The notes under the pieces are model-generated. The model was not told the origin of the DNA. It was given only the letters and a program-made list of their open reading frames with translations, and made no database searches. A program made the translations under genes and the position numbers. 22,043 nt of DNA from a virus: positions 1 through 22,043 of the IMG/VR virus record IMGVR_UViG_3300037189_014790; one strand, 5' to 3'. Shown here in pieces: positions 14,568-21,013 of the stretch. Each line of letters begins with the position of its first letter. The stretch's first letter is position 1.

Positions 14568-15389
14568 ATGACAGAAGATTTATTCAAAAATCCATATAAA
14601 ACATATTTGTTTGAAAACGATAACCCTTATAATTTACCACAGCTTTCTGATGGTACATATGTTGCGCCTGAAGTATTTAAACAAGGAGCAATAAGAAAAC
14701 ATTATCCCGGTCAAAAAGTATTATTTCATACAATAATACACAATCGTCTCCAGCAACAAAGACGTGCTGAAGCTAGGCAAATGCATGAATCTAATCTTAA
14801 AAGTTGGAATATTTCTTTAGAAGAAAATCTAATAACACCATTATCACAATTACCAAACGGTCTTTATGTAGCACCACATATGTCTTTGAGAAAAGGCAAT
14901 CTTTTAAAAAGAATGATAAACGATAATGGGGATCATGTAGTTTTTGTACATCCTCATATTTACAGACAAATTGCTCAAGACCATTCATTGGCAGAAGCCA
15001 GAATAAGAGATTGGAATGGTAGACTTGTTGATACAGATATTGGAGGTTATTATCATCCAGAAACAGGAAATTGGGTTCCTCATAAACCAGCATCTGGTGG
15101 TTGGACAAGACATGATTCAGGTATGCGTCCATCACGTTCTCCAGTAAACAAATCAAAATGGACTAAAGCAGCAGACCATTATGGTCCTATTAATAAAGCA
15201 GCACATGAAGCCAGAATGGAAGAAGCTAGAAAAAAAGCAGAAGCAAAAGAACTAAAAAGACTTGCTGATGAACAGTTATTAGTTAGAAGACAACAGTTAA
15301 TTAATAAAAGACAATCTGAAATAGACAATCCAACAGAACCAAAACCAAGAGGCAGACCACCAAAGAATAAAAATACTAAATGGTGGTAG
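14568..15389 (+). CDS. protein with two internal repeats and a C-terminal AT-hook, function unknown
   Basis: The product is 273 aa. Residues 23-80 and 92-149 are tandem copies of one domain. Each has LxQLx(D/N)GxYVAP, then a Gly, a strand with V(L/V)F, an (I/H)-rich segment, AEAR and a closing WN. A partial third copy may begin at GGYYHPETGNWVPHKP (159-174). Residues about 205-250 are a charged helix rich in Ala, Glu, Lys and Arg. The C-terminus carries PKPRGRPPKNK (258-268), a canonical AT-hook that binds the minor groove of AT-rich DNA. The gene begins 5 bases after the previous one and is co-transcribed with the core genes. A DNA-binding head-interior protein is a reasonable inference from the motif and the location. 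Confidence 0.75.
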   Translation: MTEDLFKNPYKTYLFENDNPYNLPQLSDGTYVAPEVFKQGAIRKHYPGQKVLFHTIIHNRLQQQRRAEARQMHESNLKSWNISLEENLITPLSQLPNGLYVAPHMSLRKGNLLKRMINDNGDHVVFVHPHIYRQIAQDHSLAEARIRDWNGRLVDTDIGGYYHPETGNWVPHKPASGGWTRHDSGMRPSRSPVNKSKWTKAADHYGPINKAAHEARMEEARKKAEAKELKRLADEQLLVRRQQLINKRQSEIDNPTEPKPRGRPPKNKNTKWW

Positions 15390-15392
15390 TTA

Positions 15393-15400
15393 TATAAATA
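15393..15400 (+). promoter_or_regulatory. T4-type late promoter box upstream of the 115-aa gene and gp21
   Basis: An exact TATAAATA octamer lies just after the stop of the 273-aa gene, 26 bases before the next ribosome-binding site and start (AAGGA at about 15416-15420, ATG at 15427). Confidence 0.65.
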
Positions 15401-15426
15401 TATAATAATACAAGTAAGGAATAAAA

Positions 15427-15774
15427 ATGGCTGAAAGTGCAATTTTCAATAATATCTTTGCAAAAACACTTTGTGCAAGGCAACAGGGTGCAGGGACATT
15501 AACAGTACAGCTTTCAACAGCAAACGTTTCTGCAGCAGAAACTGTCACTGAAATGTATATTGAAAAAATTGGTTGGTCAGGAAATACCACAATTACCAGA
15601 GGTGCCAATACTATTTTCACTTCTGCAACAGGTACAGCAGGGTTTCTAGACCTTTATGGAAACGGTATGACCAACAAAGAATATCCTACCAGAAACGTTG
15701 CTATCACAGTTGCTGATGGTGGTTCTGCTTTTGTTTTGATTGGTAAAAGAACATCTTCTAATACGGTTTACTAA
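15427..15774 (+). CDS. small beta-rich protein, possible head decoration or structural protein
   Basis: The product is 115 aa. I do not recognise the family. The sequence alternates short strands rich in Thr, Val, Ser and Gly (TLTVQLSTANV, TTITRGANTIF, NVAITVADGGSAFVLIGKR) with few charged residues, suggesting a small beta-sandwich. It begins with a helical-looking segment (AESAIFNNIFAKTL) and has no signal peptide. It has its own exact late promoter and a good AAGGA ribosome-binding site, both typical of abundant virion proteins, and it directly precedes the protease gene. A decoration protein or small capsid-associated protein would fit the location, but this is inference. Confidence 0.7.
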   Translation: MAESAIFNNIFAKTLCARQQGAGTLTVQLSTANVSAAETVTEMYIEKIGWSGNTTITRGANTIFTSATGTAGFLDLYGNGMTNKEYPTRNVAITVADGGSAFVLIGKRTSSNTVY

Positions 15775-15784
15775 GGAAATTAAA

Positions 15785-16441
15785 ATGAAGTTAATCACAG
15801 AATTAAATGAAGATGTTCAAGTTCTAGTAGAAGCTAAGGACGGCAAGAAAAAATATTTTATTGAAGGTGTGTTTCTTCAGTCAGGCATTCCTAACAAAAA
15901 TCATAGAATTTATCCATCAAATATCATGGAAAAAGAAGTTAATCGTTATATCAAAGAAAGTGTTGACAAAAATAAGGCATGGGGTGAACTTAACCATCCT
16001 CAAGGTCCACAAATCAATCTAGAAAGAGCCTCCCATCTTATCAAAAGCCTTGTAAGAGAAGGTAAAAATTACATTGGTAGGGCTGAAGTTCTAGATACCA
16101 ACATGGGTAATATTGTTAAAGGTCTTTTGGAAGCTGGTGGTTCTGTAGGTGTTTCATCAAGAGGATTAGGTTCTCTGAAACCCCTTAATAACGGTATCAA
16201 TGAAGTCATGGATGATTTTAAGCTTGCTACAGCAGCAGATATTGTTTCTGACCCATCAGCACCTGATGCTTTCGTTAAGGGTATTATGGAAGGTGTGGAA
16301 TGGTTCTATAATGGCAGTTCTTATGTATCAGAAAAAGTTCATAATATTAAATCAAATTTTCATAGAATGTCCAAAAGACAACTTGAAGAAAATAAACTTA
16401 TAGCATTCGATAAATTTATGAAAATCATTTCAGAAATTTAA
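15785..16441 (+). CDS. 21: prohead maturation protease gp21
   Basis: The product is 218 aa; T4 gp21 is about 212 aa. I chose the ATG at 15785 because TAAGGA lies seven bases upstream and the N-terminus then reads MKLITEL. A longer frame from 15740 would overlap the preceding gene. Conserved blocks are FIEGVFLQ, NHRIYPSNIMEKEV, ELNHP with the catalytic His71, GVSSRGLGS with the nucleophilic Ser (124 or 125), and DPSAPDAF. The enzyme is a serine protease that cleaves scaffold and capsid proteins after Glu in Leu/Ile-X-Glu contexts, then destroys itself. Likely substrates here are gp22, gp23, the gp67-like protein and the 193-aa protein. Confidence 0.96.
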   Translation: MKLITELNEDVQVLVEAKDGKKKYFIEGVFLQSGIPNKNHRIYPSNIMEKEVNRYIKESVDKNKAWGELNHPQGPQINLERASHLIKSLVREGKNYIGRAEVLDTNMGNIVKGLLEAGGSVGVSSRGLGSLKPLNNGINEVMDDFKLATAADIVSDPSAPDAFVKGIMEGVEWFYNGSSYVSEKVHNIKSNFHRMSKRQLEENKLIAFDKFMKIISEI

Positions 16442-16445
16442 GTAA

Positions 16446-16453
16446 TATAAATA
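16446..16453 (+). promoter_or_regulatory. T4-type late promoter box upstream of gp22
   Basis: An exact TATAAATA octamer in the 39-base gp21-gp22 gap, 27 bases before the gp22 start. Confidence 0.65.
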
Positions 16454-16464
16454 TTAAAGAATTA

Positions 16465-16480
16465 AAGGGAGTTTTATTAA
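16465..16480 (+). promoter_or_regulatory. strong ribosome-binding leader of gp22
   Basis: AAGGGAGTTTTA (16465-16476) followed by an AT-only spacer to ATG 16481. The identical 12-base leader occurs before gp23 at 17553-17564, with a close relative before gp18. It sets the gp22 start. Confidence 0.7.
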
Positions 16481-17512
16481 ATGTCAATGATTAATGAAGA
16501 AGATAACACACCAGCAGCAGCATCACTACATGCAGGTGCTAGACCAGCAGAAGGTATGAATGATTTTGATCCAACAAAATCAGAAATGCTTGCGTATGCT
16601 CTACAGGTTATGGGTGGAATGACAAAAGACGATCTTAATGGTTTCCTTGCTTCCATGCAGAACTCACAGCATTATGCAGACTCAATTCCCTCTGGTGCTG
16701 CAGCACAGAATCTAGGTTCTATTGCAGCTAAACCATCTGCAGCACTCTCAGAAGAAGATATCACTTCACTTTTTGAAGGTCAAGACATTTCAGAAGAATT
16801 TGTGATCATGGCAAAAACCATTATGGAATCAGCCATTGATGCAAGACTTACTTTGGAAGCTGCACATCTTCAGGAACAGTATGAAGAACTTGTAGAACAG
16901 GCTTATGAAGAAATTTCAGAAACCATGTCAGACAAAATTGACCAATATCTCAATTATGTTATTTCTGAATGGATGGAAGAAAACAGACTTGTACTTGACC
17001 AAGGTGTAAAAACAGAAATCACAGAATCATTTATTGAAGGTATGAAAAATCTATTTTCTGAACACTATGTTGATATTCCAGAAGATCAGGTTGATGCAGT
17101 AGAAGAACTTGCAGATAGAATTGAAGATTTGGAAGCAAGGCTTAACGATGCTCTTGAATACAACATGGAACTTGAATCTGGCATTGAAGATGCAGAAAGG
17201 GACCATGTTCTAGGGACAGCCATTTCAGACCTTTCAGATGATGAAGCAGAAAAACTTTTGTCTCTTTCAGAAAATCTTGAATATAGAGACGTAGAATCTT
17301 TTGCAACATCAGTATCCATTTTGAAAGAACAGATTGAAGCATCTAATTCTTTTAGAAATTCTTCAGTACCAAGACTTTCAAGAAACACAGGTCTTATCAC
17401 TGAGGATGTATTCCTAACATCAGATGAATACACAAGCAATGAAAGACCATCAAGCGGAAATCCTATCTCTGCTTATGCAAACCATATCGCTAGAACAAGC
17501 AAAAAAGTTTAA
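16481..17512 (+). CDS. 22: prohead core scaffolding protein gp22
   Basis: The product is 343 aa; T4 gp22 is about 269 aa. It is acidic and mostly helical. Long coiled-coil stretches occur at about 110-150 (ARLTLEAAHLQEQYEELVEQ) and 205-240 (VEELADRIEDLEARLNDALE), and the end is the characteristic Ser/Thr/Arg-rich region with PRLSRNTGLITEDVF. gp22 fills the prohead as the main scaffold and is degraded by gp21 before packaging. Several Leu/Ile-X-Glu sites, including LITE, are candidate cuts. It has its own late promoter and strong leader, consistent with the high copy number needed, and lies between gp21 and gp23 as in T4. Confidence 0.95.
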   Translation: MSMINEEDNTPAAASLHAGARPAEGMNDFDPTKSEMLAYALQVMGGMTKDDLNGFLASMQNSQHYADSIPSGAAAQNLGSIAAKPSAALSEEDITSLFEGQDISEEFVIMAKTIMESAIDARLTLEAAHLQEQYEELVEQAYEEISETMSDKIDQYLNYVISEWMEENRLVLDQGVKTEITESFIEGMKNLFSEHYVDIPEDQVDAVEELADRIEDLEARLNDALEYNMELESGIEDAERDHVLGTAISDLSDDEAEKLLSLSENLEYRDVESFATSVSILKEQIEASNSFRNSSVPRLSRNTGLITEDVFLTSDEYTSNERPSSGNPISAYANHIARTSKKV

Positions 17513-17514
17513 AT

Positions 17515-17522
17515 TATAAATA
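17515..17522 (+). promoter_or_regulatory. T4-type late promoter box upstream of gp23
   Basis: An exact TATAAATA octamer begins three bases after the gp22 stop and 54 bases before the gp23 ATG. It is expected to be one of the strongest late promoters because it drives the major capsid protein. Confidence 0.65.
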
Positions 17523-17552
17523 ACATTAAGTCCTAATAAAATTAAAAAGGAA

Positions 17553-17568
17553 AAGGGAGTTTTAAAAA
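17553..17568 (+). promoter_or_regulatory. strong ribosome-binding leader of gp23
   Basis: AAGGGAGTTTTA at 17553-17564 is identical to the gp22 leader and lies four bases before the ATG at 17569. A second purine-rich AAAAGGAA lies just upstream. Confidence 0.7.
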
Positions 17569-18945
17569 ATGTATCTTGCAGAACAAGTAATCAATAAGTG
17601 GGCACCAATTCTAGACCATGAAGACCTTGAACCAATTCGCGATGCTCATAAAAGAGCAACTGTAGCCACAATTCTGGAAAATACAGAAAAGGCTCTTGGT
17701 GAAGCTGGTTCTTATTCTCCAAGATCACTTCTTGAAGATGCTCCAGTTAACCAGACAGGTTCAAACATTTCAAACTTTGATCCAGTTCTAATTTCTTTAG
17801 TTAGACGTGCTCTACCAAACCTCATGGCATATGATGTCTGTGGCGTACAGCCAATGACAGGTCCAACAGGACTTATCTTTGCTATGCGTGCAAGATACAG
17901 CAACCAGACAGGTGGTGAAGCTTTCTACTCAGAAGCAAACTCAAGTTTTTCAACTCTAACTGCTGGCACTAACACTGCTGGTCAGCAGCAGGTTGGTAAT
18001 ATTCCCGGTAATACTACACAGACCATTAACTTGGCTTCTACCAACACCTATAACTGGGGTTCAGGTATGGCTACAGCTAACGGTGAAGCACTTGGTACTG
18101 CTAACTCAACTGGTGGTTATCCTTCTGCACAGAACATTCCAGAAATGGCTTTCTCAATTGAGAAAGTAACTGTTACTGCAAAAACACGTGCTCTCAAAGC
18201 TGAATACACACTAGAACTTGCACAGGATTTGAAAGCCATTCATGGTCTTGATGCAGAAACTGAACTCAGCAACATTCTTTCAACAGAAATTCTTGCTGAA
18301 ATCAACCGTGAAGTCATTCGTACAATCAACTTTACAGCCACACAGGGTGCTACAGAAGGTACAGTAACTGCTGGTGTATTTGACCTTGATACAGACTCAA
18401 ATGGTCGTTGGTCAGTTGAAAAGTTCAAAGGTCTAATGTTCCAGATTGAACGTGAATGTAACCAGATTTCAAAGGCTACAAGACGTGGTAAAGGCAATAT
18501 TCTAGTCTGTTCTTCAGACGTTGCTTCAGCACTACAGATGGCAGGTGTTCTTGATTATACACCAGCACTCAACAGCAACAATCTACAGGTTGATGATACT
18601 GGTAATACTTTTGCTGGTGTTCTTAATGGTAGAATTAGAGTTTATATTGACCCATATGCTGGTGGTCAGAACTCTGCTTCAGGACAGTACATGACAATTG
18701 GTTATAAGGGCGCATCAGCATTTGATGCTGGTCTATTCTATTGCCCATATGTTCCACTCCAGATGGTACGTGCAGTTGATCCCGGTTCATTCCAGCCAAA
18801 GATTGGTTTCAAGACACGTTATGGTATGGTAGCCAATCCATTTGCACAGGGTGCTACAGCATCTGCTTCATGGACAGCATCATCTGGTATTGATAAAGAT
18901 GCAAATGTTTATTATCGCCGCGTAATTATCAGCAACTTATTTTGA
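17569..18945 (+). CDS. 23: major capsid protein gp23 precursor
   Basis: The product is 458 aa; T4 gp23 is 521, and cyanophage forms are nearer this length. The N-terminal roughly 56 residues are the scaffold-like propeptide. A Leu-Leu-Glu at 54-56 followed by DAPVNQTG is the likely gp21 cut. The mature protein begins with the family motif region LVRRALPNLMAYDVCGVQPM and TGPTGLIFAMRARY. Other gp23 motifs are KTRALKAEYTLELAQDLKAIHGLDAE, GKGNILVCSSDVASALQ, and the C-terminal FKTRYGMVANPFAQG. Its codons use more C-ending forms than the neighbours, as expected for the most highly expressed gene. A late promoter, a strong leader and a downstream terminator make it an independent transcription unit. 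Confidence 0.98.
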   Translation: MYLAEQVINKWAPILDHEDLEPIRDAHKRATVATILENTEKALGEAGSYSPRSLLEDAPVNQTGSNISNFDPVLISLVRRALPNLMAYDVCGVQPMTGPTGLIFAMRARYSNQTGGEAFYSEANSSFSTLTAGTNTAGQQQVGNIPGNTTQTINLASTNTYNWGSGMATANGEALGTANSTGGYPSAQNIPEMAFSIEKVTVTAKTRALKAEYTLELAQDLKAIHGLDAETELSNILSTEILAEINREVIRTINFTATQGATEGTVTAGVFDLDTDSNGRWSVEKFKGLMFQIERECNQISKATRRGKGNILVCSSDVASALQMAGVLDYTPALNSNNLQVDDTGNTFAGVLNGRIRVYIDPYAGGQNSASGQYMTIGYKGASAFDAGLFYCPYVPLQMVRAVDPGSFQPKIGFKTRYGMVANPFAQGATASASWTASSGIDKDANVYYRRVIISNLF

Positions 18946-18973
18946 CAAACCTGTTCTAATATTTATCTTAAAA

Positions 18974-18997
18974 AGAGACTTACAAGTCTCTTTTTTT
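18974..18997 (+). terminator. intrinsic terminator after gp23
   Basis: AGAGACT-TACA-AGTCTCT forms a 7-bp stem with a 4-base loop, followed by an uninterrupted T run to 18997. The stem can extend by A-T pairs using the As before it. It lies 28 bases after the gp23 stop and isolates the capsid transcript from the endonuclease gene downstream. Confidence 0.85.
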
Positions 18998-19039
18998 GTG
19001 CTATATATAGAAGAGATTGAAAAAAAGAAAGGTTCTATC

Positions 19040-19891
19040 ATGGCTATAATTTATAAATTCACATCTCCTTCTGGTAAACATTATATTGGATTGACTTCTT
19101 CCACTATGGAAAGACGTTGGAGACAACATGTAACTCTTTACAATAAACTTTCACGTAAAGGTGTTGACTATCGTGGCAATTCAGCCACACCAATTCTATT
19201 CTATGCCTTTGATAAGTATAATCCAAACCTATGGGAACGTAAGATTCTTTTTGAAACGGATAATCTTGAGGAAGCAAAATCAAAAGAAATTGAATTTATT
19301 GCTGAATACAAAACTACAAATCCAAACTATGGTTACAATGTTCTTGTTGGTGGACAAACAGGTTGGGCAGGTAAAAATCTCTCTGAAAATCATAAAGAAA
19401 AACAATCAAAATCACGTATTTCTTGGTATGACACAGAAGAAGGAAAACTTTGGAAAGAACAACTCTCACAACGTTGGTCTAATACAGAAAACAATCCATC
19501 AACACTGCGTATTGGTCAGCCCGGATTTGCTCATACAGAAGAAAGTAAAGCTAAAATTTCTGCTGCCAATAAAGGTAGAAATTTAGGTGTATCAAGAGAT
19601 TTTACTGAAGAACATTGTAAAAATATTTCTAAAGCCAAAAAAGGTAAAAAGCTTTCTCCAGAACATAAAGAAAAGGTTGTAAATGCTCTTGTTGGAAGAA
19701 AACAACCAAAATCACAAAAACAAAAAGTAGCAGATGCCAATTCTATGGATTGGTTGGTCACAACTCCTGATGGTAAAGAAATAAAAATAACAAACCTTAG
19801 ACAGTTCTGTAAAGAAAACAATCTTTCTCAAGGAAGTTTAACTACTTATGGAAAATCAAAAGGTTTCAAAGTTCAAAAGCTTGAAATATAA
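19040..19891 (+). CDS. GIY-YIG homing endonuclease downstream of gp23
   Basis: The product is 283 aa. I chose ATG 19040 because GAAAGG lies 7-8 bases upstream. A GTG at 18998 in the same frame overlaps the terminator T run and is unlikely. The catalytic core reads IIYKFTSPSGKHYIGLT (3-19), RRWRQH (25-30) with the conserved Arg, a Glu at about 83 in KEIEFI, and the closing YGYNVL. Three NUMOD3 repeats follow (about 114-128, 164-180, 188-220), and a C-terminal DNA-binding domain spans 237-283 (TPDGKEIKITNLRQFCKENNLS...). It is free-standing, with gp23 apparently uninterrupted. A TATATATA (19002-19009), one mismatch from the late octamer, may be its promoter. It resembles the endonucleases that spread through T4-like genomes by cutting near conserved genes. 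Confidence 0.9.
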   Translation: MAIIYKFTSPSGKHYIGLTSSTMERRWRQHVTLYNKLSRKGVDYRGNSATPILFYAFDKYNPNLWERKILFETDNLEEAKSKEIEFIAEYKTTNPNYGYNVLVGGQTGWAGKNLSENHKEKQSKSRISWYDTEEGKLWKEQLSQRWSNTENNPSTLRIGQPGFAHTEESKAKISAANKGRNLGVSRDFTEEHCKNISKAKKGKKLSPEHKEKVVNALVGRKQPKSQKQKVADANSMDWLVTTPDGKEIKITNLRQFCKENNLSQGSLTTYGKSKGFKVQKLEI

Positions 19892-19894
19892 ATA
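19887..19894 (+). promoter_or_regulatory. T4-type late promoter box overlapping the endonuclease stop codon
   Basis: An exact TATAAATA octamer whose TAA (19889-19891) is also the stop codon of the GIY-YIG gene. It lies 30 bases before the start of the capsid-targeted 193-aa gene. Confidence 0.6.
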
Positions 19895-19923
19895 TTAAAT
19901 AAACAAAAAATAGAGATAAAGTC

Positions 19924-20505
19924 ATGAAAACCTTTAAAGAATTATTAAATGAAATGATTATAAAAGATTTTCCTCCACATTTTCGTGAAAGACCAATTAT
20001 AGGACCAAGACCAAGATTTCCTCATGATGGACCCCATTGCCCACATCCTGATTGTCCTCATGAAAAAGATCATTGGTTTTTAGACCCTAGAAGGCCAATA
20101 ATACCATATAACACGTATAAAAATAAACTTGAAGAATCATCTTCCCATGATGAGATTGTTGATAATTTAACTGGTGGCTCTATTGATGATGGAATAACTG
20201 GTCATGGATTTAGACAAGCTTTAAAAGCAGGATATTCAAAAGATAAAATTATTGATATTTTGAAGAAAGGTTGGGGTCATGGTGAGGAACGTTTTAGACG
20301 TGGCGGAACTGCACATGAAGTATATGATTATTTGGATAGAGATGAAAGACCCATTAAAAGTATGTTTGGTGGTCAATATCTTAAAAGAAGTTTAAATATT
20401 GGTATTAGAACTCGTAAATTAAACCCTGAAGATCATTTACCAGATCATCATTTACAAACTGAAAAAGAATGGAAACAAAAATATGACAAAGAATATGGTA
20501 GCTAA
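19924..20505 (+). CDS. putative capsid-targeted internal head protein
   Basis: The product is 193 aa. The N-terminus MKTFKELLNE matches the capsid-targeting sequence of T4 internal proteins II and III (MKTYQEFIAE) at five of ten residues, with conservative changes at Phe/Tyr, Leu/Phe and Leu/Ile. It ends in Glu at the place where gp21 cuts in T4. After it come a Pro/Arg/His-rich stretch with PHCPHPDCPH (37-46), a possible zinc knuckle, a helical middle (DEIVDNLTGG and GFRQALKAGYSKDKIIDILKKGW) and a charged His/Lys-rich C-terminus. I recognise no enzymatic domain. An exact late promoter precedes it and a hairpin terminator follows. Inference: scaffold-incorporated, gp21-trimmed and injected with the DNA, like T4 IPI-III. 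Confidence 0.7.
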   Translation: MKTFKELLNEMIIKDFPPHFRERPIIGPRPRFPHDGPHCPHPDCPHEKDHWFLDPRRPIIPYNTYKNKLEESSSHDEIVDNLTGGSIDDGITGHGFRQALKAGYSKDKIIDILKKGWGHGEERFRRGGTAHEVYDYLDRDERPIKSMFGGQYLKRSLNIGIRTRKLNPEDHLPDHHLQTEKEWKQKYDKEYGS

Positions 20506-20512
20506 ATAAAAT

Positions 20513-20525
20513 TGGGTCTAACCCA
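20513..20525 (+). repeat. short GC-rich hairpin after the internal-protein gene
   Basis: TGGGT-CTA-ACCCA forms a 5-bp stem with a 3-base loop just after the stop at 20505. It is the first element of an unusually GC-rich, gene-free 90-base spacer. Confidence 0.4.
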
Positions 20526-20563
20526 CGAAGGTCTACAAAGAGGCCGCGCTTAACAAACTTTTT

Positions 20564-20593
20564 GAGGAGGTTTCACGTGAAACCTCCTCTTTT
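20564..20593 (+). terminator. 13-bp perfect inverted repeat, probable + strand terminator
   Basis: GAGGAGGTTTCAC (20564-20576) is directly followed by its exact reverse complement (20577-20589), then TTTT. This gives a very stable hairpin with an effective ACGT loop. It lies between the convergent ends of the 193-aa gene and the minus-strand Hsp20-like gene. The T run is short and present only on the + side, because the minus-strand side ends in A. It therefore best fits termination of the rightward transcript, perhaps also protecting 3' ends or blocking the convergent polymerase. Confidence 0.65.
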
Positions 20594-20595
20594 CA

Positions 20596-20925
20596 TTATT
20601 GCTTCAGATCAATATCATATGGTTTATTTTTATTTTCATCTGGTTCAATTGTAACCACAACTTGACCGTATTGATATTTGGCATTAATTTCACTCTTATC
20701 TATCTGATCATATGTTGAAATATAGCCAAAAACTCTGTTTTCAGGAACAAGAACTATAAGAATCTTTCGTTCTTTATTTGAAATTTTAATATTTACAGGA
20801 GAAATGCCCGGCAAATTAAATATATAAGTCTTTTTTCCTGATGTATGACTATGCTTTGCAGGAACAAAAACTTCCTTCTTTGGAGTAAGATCAATAACTC
20901 CCTTAAAAATATCTGCAAGTTTCAT
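20596..20925 (-). CDS. Hsp20-like small heat-shock protein (alpha-crystallin domain)
   Basis: The product is 109 aa. I chose the start at 20925 (MKLADIFKGVID), which has CGGAGA a few bases upstream; a longer frame to 21126 runs through the promoter region of the next gene. The alpha-crystallin core is seen in YIFNLPGISPVNIKISN, KERKILIVLVPENR, and the closing YQYGQVVVTIEPDEN, matching the Hsp20 strand pattern (the usual NLPG and G-V-hydrophobic-T-I-hydrophobic-P positions). It is short and lacks an obvious long N-terminal arm or an IXI tail. Hsp20-like genes are a known feature of marine T4-like phages and may help fold virion proteins. It is the only minus-strand gene in the window. I see no good late promoter on its strand, so it may be transcribed at another time. 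Confidence 0.75.
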   Translation of the reverse strand: MKLADIFKGVIDLTPKKEVFVPAKHSHTSGKKTYIFNLPGISPVNIKISNKERKILIVLVPENRVFGYISTYDQIDKSEINAKYQYGQVVVTIEPDENKNKPYDIDLKQ

Positions 20926-21013
20926 AACCGTCTCCGTTTTATAATTAACCACAAAATGAGGATATACCTCTTTAGAGAATGTATCAACTAAAAAAAGTTT
21001 AATGATAAGGATA

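Noticed and set aside
15740-15784. Fifteen-residue N-terminal extension of gp21
   Set aside because: It would overlap the preceding gene, lacks a ribosome-binding site, and the ATG at 15785 has a good one and gives the usual gp21 length.
9967-18945. Possible introns or inteins in gp17, gp20 or gp23
   Set aside because: All three read through continuously with near-family lengths, so the endonuclease genes are free-standing rather than intron-encoded.
18960-18967. GATAAATA late-type box on the minus strand at the end of gp23
   Set aside because: It would drive antisense transcription into gp23, has no gene behind it, and a one-mismatch octamer is expected by chance a few times in AT-rich DNA of this length.
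18998-19039. GTG start for the second endonuclease
   Set aside because: It directly follows the terminator T run and has no ribosome-binding site; ATG 19040 has GAAAGG upstream and gives a normal GIY-YIG N-terminus.
20522-20660. Protein-like open frame (KVYKEAALNKLFEE) in the spacer before the Hsp20-like gene
   Set aside because: It has no start codon, is preceded by a stop and runs through the terminator hairpin into antisense of the Hsp20-like gene.
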